Of a stretch of 64,000 nucleotides of DNA, positions 1 through 10,238 are shown one piece after another (the stretch's first letter is position 1; each line of letters starts with the position of its first letter). The DNA lies in the NCBI GenBank assembly GCA_019095985.1, contig CM032666.1:7699-71698 (forward strand). The letters are read 5' to 3'. The DNA is from Streblospio benedicti (taxonomy: Eukaryota; Annelida; Polychaeta; Spionida; Spionidae). The notes below the pieces were generated by a model that saw only the letters and a list, made by a program, of their open reading frames with translations, was not told the DNA's origin and made no database searches. The translations under genes were made by a program, and so were the position numbers.

Positions 1-929
1 TTCATGTACATCTAAGTACGTGCATCCTCTATGGCTAAATAACAATAAAATTATGGATCTGTACAAATTGACCATCCATGCAAACGCACGCACGGCCATA
101 CCATAGTTATTTCAACATTAGAAGGGGAAATGTACAATAGAGAAGTAAGGGCGCATAAACTTATCTATGAATCTTTCTTTTCTTTGTGTGATAGCAATGC
201 GAAACTCACAGCTTAACATGAGTAAATTCCACTCTAACATGACCACTATCCAGTGTGCCTCATTGTTGCTTCAAATGTAGACTGACATTGCGAATGTCAT
301 CAATACAGTTGTTGCTCAATAATGTGCTTATCATAAAGTGTTATCTATATTGCCATATATCATTGTGAAGCTAAGGTAGTGCCTTTAATTATGATAAAAC
401 TTATTCCTTTATACTTTTATTTTAGACATGACTTTTTGTAGTTAATAAAGTGAAGAGTATTGTTTGGGTGCTACTGTCAAAAAACACTGACATTACCCTT
501 CAATTTTATTGATATCATTTGCTTTGGAGGTTATAAATTGAATATTTTTATACCTATTATCACACCTGAACAACATTGTGCCTTCTAGAATTACAAAAAT
601 GCCTAACACAACCCTGTATGTAGAATACAAATATAGAATTTGTGTAGTTGAAAATGTGTACTACGACCCTTCAAAGGGTCCACATTTCATTGATATGATT
701 TTCATGTTTAGTTATTGAATCACATACTGTGCATTGTTGGAAGAATATAGTACTTTTCATCATGTGAAGTACTTGAATAAACATAATACTGATATACCCC
801 CATATTTCAAAGAATTTCTTCCTGATTTACTTGCTATCAAGGTCGGCACAGTATTTCGTATTCTAAACTTTTAGAAATTGACATTGCTCTCTGTATGAAA
901 AAAAACTGAGTGGTCACAATTTGCAGTTT
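1..929. other. AT-rich DNA, no gene recognised
   Basis: I found no long open frame, tRNA-like box pair or terminal repeat here. Part of it may be the eroded upstream portion of the broken repeat-family gene that becomes recognisable at about 930. A short hairpin-forming stretch around 665-690 (ACCCTTCAAAGGGT) is the only local structure seen. Confidence 0.5.
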
Positions 930-1648
930 CAGTCCCTGAATGCAATGTTTTACATGTCGATACTACACTTGCATTTGATAACATCGATCGAATAGAAGAA
1001 ATGCTCACAGGGAAAGGAACTAGTCACACAGTTAATGGTATTGCAATTCAAACCAAAATCTATGGTCCACATCTTCTCCGCACTAATGTAGAAATTGCCA
1101 AAACTAAACACTTGAATATGTGAAAGACCTCCATCTTCCAGATTATAATCCAGGTCAAAGTGCTGGGCCACCTACAAAAAGTCTTTCCAAGACACAGACT
1201 ATTCTGTTGTTCATAAAGAGTCCATGCTGAAGAACCTTATTTGGTGTTTGTGTCGTATCCATGATGGTGAGAAGAAGATCCCTGGCTGGACTTGATTTTG
1301 ATTTAATATCATAGTCCAGAAATAAGCATGTTGAAAATGTCCTGGTCTATGTTCCATCCATCAATGCACCAGCAACGTGCATGTCTACTGTCAAAGAGAT
1401 TATGAGAAGATCACTCCAAATCAAGGATGATCTCAAGCTGTAAAGTATTGTGTGTCTTTTATCAGGCCCTCTATTCAAAAACCTGTCCTGTGAAGTGGAA
1501 AGAAAGCAATGAATATGGAAGTATAGTCCTTCGAATGGGTGCTGTCCATACAATGTGTAATCTGTTGTCTATTTTCGGTAAACGATTGAAAGATGCAGGG
1601 CTTAAAGATTTATCAGTTGAAGCAGAGATAGTGGCTGAAGGGTTTGTT
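930..1648 (+). pseudogene. Broken copy of a repeat-associated invertebrate gene family
   Basis: Conceptual translation gives disjoint peptide pieces such as TLAFDNIDRIEEMLTGKGTS, SINAPATCMSTVKEI and AGLKDLSVEAEIVAEG. From memory these belong to a family of hypothetical proteins found in many copies in cnidarian and mollusc genomes. I cannot name the family or its function, and it may be transposon-borne. The copy is clearly dead, with several interruptions. Its right edge coincides with the foldback element starting at 1649, which probably inserted into it, because the family's conserved run continues up to that junction. No promoter, splice sites or poly(A) signal were identified. Family membership rests on recollection of recurring motifs, so treat it as moderate. 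Confidence 0.5.
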
Positions 1649-1810
1649 TAGTGCATGGACCAGCGGCCGGATTTTTGAGATTTGGTACCATCAGAGGGCG
1701 GAAAAGATTTCACATACCATTGGAAAGCTGAGATTTTAAGCTTTCCAATGGTATGTAAAAATCTTTTCCGCCCTCTCACGGTACGAAATTTTGCACTGGC
1801 CCATGCACTA
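1649..1810. mobile_element. Foldback MITE with TA flanks
   Basis: This 162-bp stretch is almost one long palindrome. The left arm begins TAGTGCATGG and runs through GAGGGCGGAAAAGATTT to CCATTGGAAAGCT. The right arm begins AGCTTTCCAATGG and returns through AAATCTTTTCCGCCCTC to CCATGCACTA. Both ends sit at TA, consistent with a TA target duplication and hence a Tc1/mariner-type non-autonomous element. The loop is only a few bases. It lies at the right end of the broken gene at 930-1648. Confidence 0.75.
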
Positions 1811-2010
1811 AGAGCACATTACAGCAATAACACAACACAACATAACGTATCACACACAAACCAGACTGTGATAACCCTTCGACTTTCCGTGTAGTGATAA
1901 ATAATAATCACATCAGACCCGTATACTAGAGGATTATCACCTTTAATCCACTGCGGCCCTTAAATTGCTGCCACCACCGCGCCTCTACATTCCCTCTCTG
2001 ACCGTGCAAG

Positions 2011-5000
2011 ATGCAGCATCCGCTCGCCCTCACACTCCTGGGCCTCGTGGTCCTTCAGGCCGGCGTGTCGTGGGCACAGATCGATTTCACCATGTGCGGC
2101 TGGGTGCACGGAACTAACAAGAACACAGAGTGGTGAGTAGCAACATAATACCACTATATTATTTTTCGGTGCTATTTAACACACCGCCAGTTAGGGGTGG
2201 AGTTGGGTTAGAGTTACGAGTGAAAATTCTAGGTTCGTTTTCCTCGTGATCATTGATGAGGTGATGAGGGAGGTTCAAACGATGATCCAACTGGCGATAA
2301 TGTATAAAAAGTCGAGGCTTACATTGGAGTAGCGTGGACAACAATACTGCCACCATGTAAATCTGCATAGAAATAAACGATATAAACGGTTTGATACAAC
2401 TAAAACTAGATCAAAAGTGTTGACTTATGGGCAATTAAGATATGTGCTGAAACGGTATCTGGACGTTTCGCCGGTGTGGACGTTTCGCCGGTACATATTT
2501 GTCACCGACGAAACGTCCAGATTTATACCGGCGAAACGTCCAACGATTGGACGTTTCGCCGGTGAGACGGTTTACAGGTAACCTACGTCGTACGCTTGTA
2601 GTAACAGAAAAAGTGATAGGTTACGTTGTATAACGTCATGCTCTACGTTAAACGTTTTGTAAAGCACCTGTAAAGCAGGTGCTTGGTTACCAAACGATCA
2701 CACAGATATAAGTTTACGATTGTAAATTCTAGATTTTTTTTATTTAATCCCTGTGTTGCCTGGATTGGGCTGATTTACTTCACCAACCTTTACAGCCATG
2801 CAAGAACTCCTGTTGCTCCAAAGAACCTGTGTCAATATTTCAGTGGATCGAGGGGTTTGGGGTCCAGGTGATTGGAAAAAAGGGCTGGCCATGTCAAAAA
2901 AAATCCATGTCAACCTGTATGAGCTAATTGCACTCATTGAAAAGGAATGTGCCCAGCTAAGTCTGCAGTGCAGCTTGGTGGCAGAATACAAACTTGTTCG
3001 TTGCCAGAGACGCCAATATAAAACCATGCAAGGTGAAATCTTCAAGGCATGGGATACATACAGAGCTGGTGGCGAAGGTAGGGCCAATAAGCTGCTAAAA
3101 TCCATTGCCATGTTGATCAAACCAGCGGAATATCTGCAAGGAGATAACAATTGATTGTCAAGGTCCCCGACAGCATGGTTTTCTGATGCACTCCAAATCC
3201 TCATCATCCCCATAGTCCTTGATGTCGACATCCTCCTTGTCTTCCTTGTACCCTTTATTGTCATGCCTTGATTCATACTTTGTGTGGTGATACTACTACA
3301 TGTTGCTAGCACTTGATCTTGGTTCTCCATCGCTTATCCGTGGTTCCAGTGGTTGCAAGTAGTTTGAGCGTGTTCTTTTTTTTTTTGGGGCCACAGCATT
3401 TCGTTCAGCCAATTGTCGTTCCGCCTCTGATGGTTGATTGTGTAGGCTGCTCAATTCTTCTTTTTGAAGCGTTTTTACTAATATTGAGTGGAATCGTTTC
3501 ACTTGATAAGGAATCTTTATGTTTAAATGTGCTGTTTGTTTCGATAGTGCATTATTTTGCATGTACGGGCTGCTAAATTTTTCTGTCTCCGATTTGTCCC
3601 TATTTAACTGCGTATTTTATATGACAAATGTACAGTTGTTACTGACAGTAGTTTGATTTGCCACTGTGTTGGTCGCCTATCGAGCTGTAGTGATTAGTGC
3701 AGGCAGCCAGCAGGATAATCACTGCTAGGTGTATTGAGTGCTGCAGTAACCTGGGTGCGAGTACCTGGTTCCAGTAACCTTGAGGATGGTGGCAGTTTGG
3801 TTCGGAGGTCTCTGCTCATCAGCATGTGGCTTGGCTTGTATTTCATGCTTGTAAGTGGGGTGTTACGGTAACCAAATGTTTTATTTTTGTATTTCTTTCC
3901 AATAGCATTGTTTATAGTGAATTACATGCATGAAAAAATAAAGTTGTTATATATATTCTTTAAATACACACACATGCTCAGGTCATTATGGATTGTTATG
4001 ATAGTTAGTGAGATTAGAGTATAACATCATATACTTGTATAGGTTATTGCCTAAGCCTCATCAATAATAATTTTGACCTGATTATATTGTATTTGATTGG
4101 CTGCTGTCACACTTCCTGTTCTTGTTCTACCTGCTGTGTAAAAATTGAGATAACAAAATAAAGACTTTAAATATCACTGAATATCTGTTCCATCATTATA
4201 GCTATGGATAATTCAATAGGTTATGGGCCCAGGGCAATGTTGGATACTAGATACGGACGTTTAAAATTCAGTGGAAATGATCAGGATTTTGAGGCTTGGG
4301 AGGAAGTATTTCTAGGCCATATGAGGAGGTTAAAAATAGAAGTCTGTTATCTTGCCTGCACAAGATGGGGTAGCCGATCCCGAGGACTTTGCCAGCAAAA
4401 TGAAGAAGATATGCGGAATTGATCCAATTCTTGGATCCACGCAGCTTGGCACTTGTGATGAGGGAAGCCAGGGATGATGGGAGAGCAGCATTAGCAGTCT
4501 TAAGACATCATTACAGGAGAACACGTGAACGCAAGCAATATCCATGTATTACATTTTAACAACACTTATTAGAGGCCCAGATGAGCAGATAACAGACATA
4601 TCATCGTGCTGAAACAGCATTAAATGGAACTTAAAATCAGCAGGTGAGACTGTATCTGAAAATTGTTAATGGCCATGATCATGAAAGGATTGAGTCAAGA
4701 TTACAAAAATGTTTTGGCATGAGTGTTAAGCAAAAGAAACCTCTCCAACATTTAAAGAATTCAAAGAGCTACTTAGGTGCTGTGAAGTAGATTTAAGATG
4801 GGAAAAGAAAGCGTCGGGGTGATTCGTTTTCAAAATGCAGCATGGTTCTGGTGGTAACACTTGTTATAATTGTGGGCAGGATGGCCACTACGCTAGAGGC
4901 TGTGTAAAGCAAAAAGCACCAAATTCCGGCGAATAGCGAAAATAAAGGTCGCGTGAAAAGTCAATGTGGTGTGAGTATTGTAAAAGGCAAATCATGATAC

Positions 5001-8000
5001 AAAGAGATGTTTCAGTAAGAAGAAAGCCATGAAAAAGGGTCAAGGTATAAATAGTATACAAGAGAAGAATAATGAAGAAATGAGTCAAGGTTTTCACTTT
5101 ATGGTGTCTGAAAACCAAAATTCTGTCAATTTAAACAGAATAGAAGGAAATATCCCACTTGATTGATAGTGGGGCAACATCACACCTGTCAAACTGTGAA
5201 AGTGATTTTTGTGAATTTGATGAATCATTCAAGACGTCCGATTATCCAGTAACTTTAGCTGATGGGAGAGTAGTATATCCAGCTGAAAAAAGAAAGGCAA
5301 GGTGAAATTATCTGTAGATGTGCATGGCAAAAAAACAGAGACTGTAATGTTAAGTGATGTGCTTTTTATGCCCAAATTTCCTATTTCGGTAATATCTATG
5401 AGTAAGACTACTGAAAAGGGTGCAAAGTACATATTCAGTGAAGAAAAGAACATTTTTGATTTCACCAACTGGAGATACCTTACCACTTGTAAATAAAAAA
5501 AGCAATTTGTATTATTTGCCAATAAGATCTGATCTAATACAGAAGCAATGTTCATGTCTGAGGCCAGAACACTACGGCAATGGCACGAAATCTAGGTCAC
5601 TGTAACTTTGATAGTATACGTAAACTTGAATTACAAAATCCTACAATGAAGATTAAAAGGTGACAAGTCTAATTTTGATTGTGATATCTGTTTAAAAACC
5701 AAATTAGCAGATAAAATCAACAAAGCACCTAGTGAGAATCAACCTACCAAACCTCTAGAACGAGTTCATGCTGATCTGGCAGGTCCAATAACACCTAATG
5801 CAATAGATGGGTTTAATTATGCTATTAACTTTGTAGATGCTTACAGTGGACTGACAGTAGTGTATTTTTTGAAGGGAAAAACTGATATAGTGAAAGCAGT
5901 GAGTAGATATTTGGCTGACGTTGCAAACATAGGAACTGTGAAAACAATGAGAACTGATAATGGATTAGAGTTTATTTGCAAAGAAGTGAAAGAGTTTTTT
6001 AGATGAAAGGTCTATTAGACATGAAACATCATCACCAAATTCACGCCGCGCAAAACTCAATTGCTGAGAGATCGTGGCGCACACTCTTTTCGAGACGGCA
6101 CGAGCAATGATGTCTGGTGGGAATGTGGCAAAGAACCTATGGACATATGCTTTTGAAATATGCAGTGTTTGTAAAAGTCGCTGTCATAAAAACAAGTTGG
6201 ATATGAGCCCATTTGAATGTGCTACAGGCGAAAACCAGTGATGAATAATTTATTGACATTTGGACAACCTTGCTTGCATATGATGAGATAAACAGTATCA
6301 TCAGAAAATTGGATGATAAGAGCTGTGAGTGGCATTTTCCTGGGTTTTGACCAAAACAGCCCAAATTATCTGATTAAGTTAGATAAAGATGGAAAATCAT
6401 GAAAATTTAGACATAAGAGAAATTGAAAGTGTACCCACAAGTGTATCACGTGAAAGTTCACCAACTCTCTCTCTAGATGAGAGATTTTACCGTATCCGCC
6501 TATCAATGCCCAAAGTTACAGGTGAAAGGGGAGTTTGAGGATGTTGCACCTGTACCTATGGAAGAAAAGCAACTCCCAACTCCAACCTGTATCTGTAGAT
6601 GTTGGTACTGAAGAACGATACAATGAGGAAGTGAGTGAACAAGAAATTGATGTAAAGCTAAAGTCTGAAAGACCTCAAAGAAATAGACAAAAGACCAGAA
6701 TATCTGAAAGATTATGTGACACTAATGGAGACGCAATCCATGATATATTGTTACAATGTTGTTTGTGAAATTCAAACAGCTACCAGGAGGAAATAAATTC
6801 ACCAGAATCTGAACATTGGAAAGGGGCTATGGAAAATGAACTTGAGTCTCTAAAAAGGCATGATGTCTACACAGAAGTACAGCCGCCAAGCAGAGGTATT
6901 GTGGATGGAAAATGGGTATTTCAAAGAAAGACTCTGACAGTGACATAATTTATAAAGCTCGTTATGTAGCTAGAGGGTTTAGTCAAACACAGGGAGTAGA
7001 TTTTCATGAAACCTTTTGCACCTACAGCAAAATTAACAACCCTTAGGTTACTTGTTCAAATAGCTGTAAATTATGATTTTCACATTGTTCAATATGATGT
7101 AAAAAATTACTTTCTTAAATGCTCCTATAGCTGAAGATATCTATGTAAAACCACCTCCAGGTTATTCAAATTCTGATTATGTTTGGAAATTAAAGAAATC
7201 CTTGTATGGATTAAAACAAAGCAGCAAAAATTGGAATGACACTCTACATGAATTTTTGATTGAAAATGATTTTAAAAATTCTGAAGTTGACTCTTGTTTG
7301 TATACTATGTATAACAAAGATAAAATTGTAGGTTACATTCTTGTTTGGGTGGATGATATTCTAGCTTTTGTAAATGAACACAAGACAGCTAGAAAACTTA
7401 CATATATTCTCAAACAAAAAAATTTGAAATTAAAGAGCTAGGAAATGTTTCCACTTTTCTTGGTATTAGATTTGACATTGGAATTGATTATGTAACAATT
7501 CATCAAGAAAAATACATTTGTAAAATCTTAGAAAGATTTGGTATGTCTTCTTGTAAGGCTAGAGTTACACCAATGGAATCTGAACCATTTAATACAAAAT
7601 TGTCACCCGATGATATGGCACAAAATCAGAATAATTATTATCGTGAAATTATTGGTTCTCTGATTTATTTGATGCAATGTACTAGACCTGATCTTGCATT
7701 TTGTGTAACCAAGTTATCACAATATTTGGACAAATATGATTCTGTGCATATGGGTGCAGCCAAACATGTATTGAGATATTTATGTGGTACAAAAAATGTT
7801 GGTATTACATATAGGAAAGTGACAAACAAAAATAGCATTTTTGGATATACTGATGCAGACTGGGCAAATAGTCCTGATCGCAAAAAAATAGTGTTAGTGG
7901 CTATGTGTTTTTCTTAGGAGATAAAACTGGTGCTATTTCTTGGAAATCAAAAAAGCAAAATTCTGTGGCATTATCAAGTTGTGAAGCCGAATATATGGCT

Positions 8001-9138
8001 ATGAGTTTATGTGCTCAGGAAGGCTTATTTTTGTCAAATTTACTAAAAGAACTACTATTAGGAAATGGAACATTTACCATGTTTGTGGACAACCAAGGTG
8101 CTATTCATCTGAGCAAAAAACAGAGTTGTAAGTCAGCGCTCAAAGCACATTTCGATAAAATATCATTTTCTCAGAGATTTGACTCTTAGCAAAAAGATGA
8201 TTGTAACTTATGTACCTACTGATGAAAATATAGCTGACATGTGTACAAAGGCTCTGGCAAGAGAGTAAAAATTAGTTAAGTTCAGGGATATGGCATGTAA
8301 TTGTAACTAATGTATGTTATAGATTTAGATAGTTGAGTTTTAGTATTAGACGTTAATCACTTGAACTTATCGTTTCTATGACTACTGTTGATATTTGTAT
8401 ATATGTTTGTCAAATTACATATCCATTGTTTTAATTAGTGAAATAAGATGAGTTAATGTTTCAATCCTAGATTTCACATTAAGGGGGAGTATTGAACATC
8501 ATATACTTGTATAGTTATTGCCCTAAGCCTCATCAATAATAATTTGACCTGATTATATTGTATTTGATTGGCTGCTGTCACACTTCCTGTTCTTGTTCTA
8601 CCTGCTGTGTAAAATTGAGATAACAAAATAAAAGACTTTAAATATCACTGAATATCTGTTCCATCATTATAATATGGATAATTCAATATAGAGTTATTGA
8701 TTAATTTATTTGTTTATATGTCTCTTTCTTTCATTCTTGTTCTACATATACTTTATTGTTAATGAATCTAGACTATATTTAATAATGTTGATAGTTCTTT
8801 GTATTTTGTCATTATTGTTCCATATATATTAATGTTGTTAGTCCATTGTTAATATAGATCTACAGCATTTATGTGATAATGTTGGTGGGTGCTGTAACCT
8901 ACATGTAATTGATTGCTGATCCTTCATGCTTATAAACTGTTGAGTCTTTAATACATTGTTGAGTTTTATTGACATTTTTATAGCAAAACCATAATTCATA
9001 AGTATTACAATAGTAATTACTCCACTTCATGTCTGTTGTTTGCAGGTGATGACGGGCAGGTGCGGTTCCGAGTCCTTTGCCAACTGTCAGCGAGGCAAGA
9101 AGGTGGCTGGAGTGAAGTGCTGCGCTGTCATTAGCTAA
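2011..9138 (+). CDS. Small secreted cysteine-rich peptide (two exons)
   Basis: Exon 1 is 2011-2132 and exon 2 is best read as 9060-9138, giving 66 residues. The first 22 residues form a classical signal peptide (LALTLLGLVVLQAGVSWA) with likely cleavage before QIDF. The mature chain of about 44 residues has Cys at 7, 20, 28, 39 and 40 and ends VKCCAVIS, a Gly/Lys-rich arrangement like defensin-type host-defence peptides, but it matches no family I can name. The donor TG|GTGAGT is strong and leaves phase 2. The stronger acceptor (TTTGCAG, exon from 9046) would give an immediate stop from that phase. The acceptor 14 bases further on keeps frame and gives WCGSES. Alternatively, an unseen middle exon restores phase to the first acceptor (VMTGRC). 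Five cysteines is an odd number, which favours a missed exon or dimerisation. A copia-type element occupies much of the intron. Confidence 0.6.
2461..2563. repeat. Five copies of a 15-mer in direct and inverted orientation
   Basis: GGACGTTTCGCCGGT occurs at 2461-2475, 2478-2492 and 2549-2563. Its reverse complement occurs at 2504-2518 (one mismatch, ACCGACGAAACGTCC) and 2527-2541. The cluster can fold into alternative hairpins and is GC-rich against an AT-rich intron. I do not recognise it as the terminus of a known transposon. It may be a fragment of a repeat family carrying subterminal repeats, or a multi-copy protein-binding site. Confidence 0.85.
2740..3576. other. Unresolved open-frame block in the peptide-gene intron
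   Basis: Open frames overlap on both strands: + 2798-3154 (118 codons, including a stretch rich in Lys, Glu and Cys), - 2740-3330 and - 3296-3562 (with a basic PKKKRTRS segment). The length of open sequence on both strands is unusual for this AT-rich intron and suggests an old transposon-derived coding fragment. I cannot assign a family or decide which strand was coding. Nothing further is recognised between 3577 and the LTR element at 4020. Confidence 0.3.
4020..4218 (+). repeat. 5' LTR of the copia-type element
   Basis: This 199-bp repeat matches 8490-8688. It begins TATAACATC and ends TTCAATA, so its termini are TAT...ATA rather than TG...CA. Its bounds are fixed by the perfect TAGAG duplication outside both LTRs. 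It contains an AATAAA-type signal and, unusually, the gag start codon (4204) with the first five codons. Confidence 0.9.
4219..4232 (+). other. Primer-binding site matching initiator tRNA-Met anticodon arm
   Basis: The sequence directly after the 5' LTR is GGTTATGGGCCCAG. It is complementary to the anticodon stem-loop (CTGGGCCCATAACC) of animal initiator tRNA-Met, not to the tRNA 3' end. Drosophila copia is known to prime from a cleaved 5' half of the same tRNA. The site lies inside the gag reading frame. Confidence 0.8.
8481..8489 (+). other. Polypurine tract of the copia-type element
   Basis: AAGGGGGAG immediately precedes the 3' LTR, in the expected position for the plus-strand primer. 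Confidence 0.8.
8490..8688 (+). repeat. 3' LTR of the copia-type element
   Basis: This repeat pairs with 4020-4218 and is followed at once by the TAGAG duplication. Both LTRs share the gag start region, so this copy also ends with an ATG context. Confidence 0.9.
8694..9045 (+). other. 3' part of the peptide-gene intron
   Basis: AT-rich sequence continues from the copia-type insertion to the splice acceptor. The pyrimidine-rich TCTGTTGTTTGCAG at the end is a good acceptor. Nothing else is seen. Confidence 0.5.
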
Positions 9139-9193
9139 TTTCAATACGTACAAACAAATACGCCATGTGCATTCTTTACCAGTTAAGATGATA

Positions 9194-9199
9194 AATAAA
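9194..9199 (+). terminator. Poly(A) signal of the secreted-peptide gene
   Basis: AATAAA lies 56 bases after the TAA stop at 9136-9138, a sensible distance for a short 3' UTR. Confidence 0.6.
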
Positions 9200-9215
9200 A
9201 TGATAAGATGAACTA

Positions 9216-10232
9216 TTAAAAAACTTACACTTGCGTTCGATGAAATGAAATTGATGGCATTTTGTTGGCAATTTAAAAAGGAAATATTGTCAACAGAAAC
9301 AAGTTCTTATTTTGTATACAGAAATTGTTATTTTTCTTTCATAAAGAAAATTATTGTTCTTTAAAATCAATGTTTAATCATTGAATATCACAATGTTTGT
9401 GTGAACATATGCACATGTATATTATTTCAGGCTTGATTCATACTGAATGTAAGCATCTCAATCAAGCAGATAATAAATTATATTTTTGTCAAATTCTCGT
9501 CTGTTGTCAATGCGTCAATGCAGTTCAAACACAAATATTTCTTATATGCTGGGTGTTCATTTGTCCAAGTTTTCGTAATAATTTACACCAGATCATTGGA
9601 ACATTGATTTTTTCGTTAATGACCACTTTTACGCTTGCTTAAAACATTTGTCTCGGCCTAGGCTTCTTTAGGGTTGCTTGTGACACAGGGTTGACATACT
9701 GCTTCATAATGCAATCTGGACCATCTAGGAAGTCCTGTAATGGAGGTGGTCACAACGACTCCAGCCAAATGAGCTCTAACATCAGCATGACTGTTATGGT
9801 ATGTTTGTAAACATTAATGACGTCACGCTTGACAACAAACCATGTGTTTATTGCACAAGCACATGGAAACTCCAGTTGGTATATTAACGTCAGCAATACA
9901 CCATATGATGAAACTGGATTAATCCAATTACTTTCTTTCAAATAAAATATACAATGTTATAGGATAACCGGGTATACACATATATGTAAGTTCGTAAACT
10001 AAATATATAATATTGATAGCCTATCTATCCAACTCTAAATTATTTAATTCATAAATTAAAATTATACTTAGCCCCAATACATGCTATTACTTTATATGTC
10101 TTCTTGAAATTAAAGTTGCAACTATCTCTTTTATATATGGGCCTTGTGAGCAATGATAAAGACTGAGGATAAAGATATCAGAAATGCTTATTGTTCATTG
10201 AAATAATATTGTTATTGACTGTATTATTGTAG
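9216..10232. other. Intergenic / 5' flank of the acidic-protein gene
   Basis: AT-rich with no recognised exon or repeat boundary. A splice acceptor (TATTATTGTAG, ending at 10232) shows that at least one upstream exon of the next gene probably lies in or before this stretch, but I could not identify it. Confidence 0.4.
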
Positions 10233-10238
10233 CTGAAG

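Larger units (their letters stand above)
4020..8688 (+). mobile_element. Copia-type LTR retrotransposon, broken
   Basis: The element is 4669 bp, flanked by a 5-bp target duplication TAGAG (4015-4019 and 8689-8693). Parts in order: 5' LTR, primer site, gag start at 4204, a CCHC zinc knuckle at 4862-4903 (CYNCGQDGHYARGC), protease region, integrase core around 5690-6150, reverse transcriptase around 6890-7450 (YGLKQSS and YILVWVDDI), RNase H around 7960-8160 (SSCEAEYMAM), purine tract, 3' LTR. This gag-protease-integrase-RT order defines Ty1/copia. The element is a fossil with roughly ten or more breaks, although both ends look whole. The two LTRs are about 96 % alike, so the insertion is fairly recent. 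It lies in the sense orientation within the intron of the secreted-peptide gene. Confidence 0.93.
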
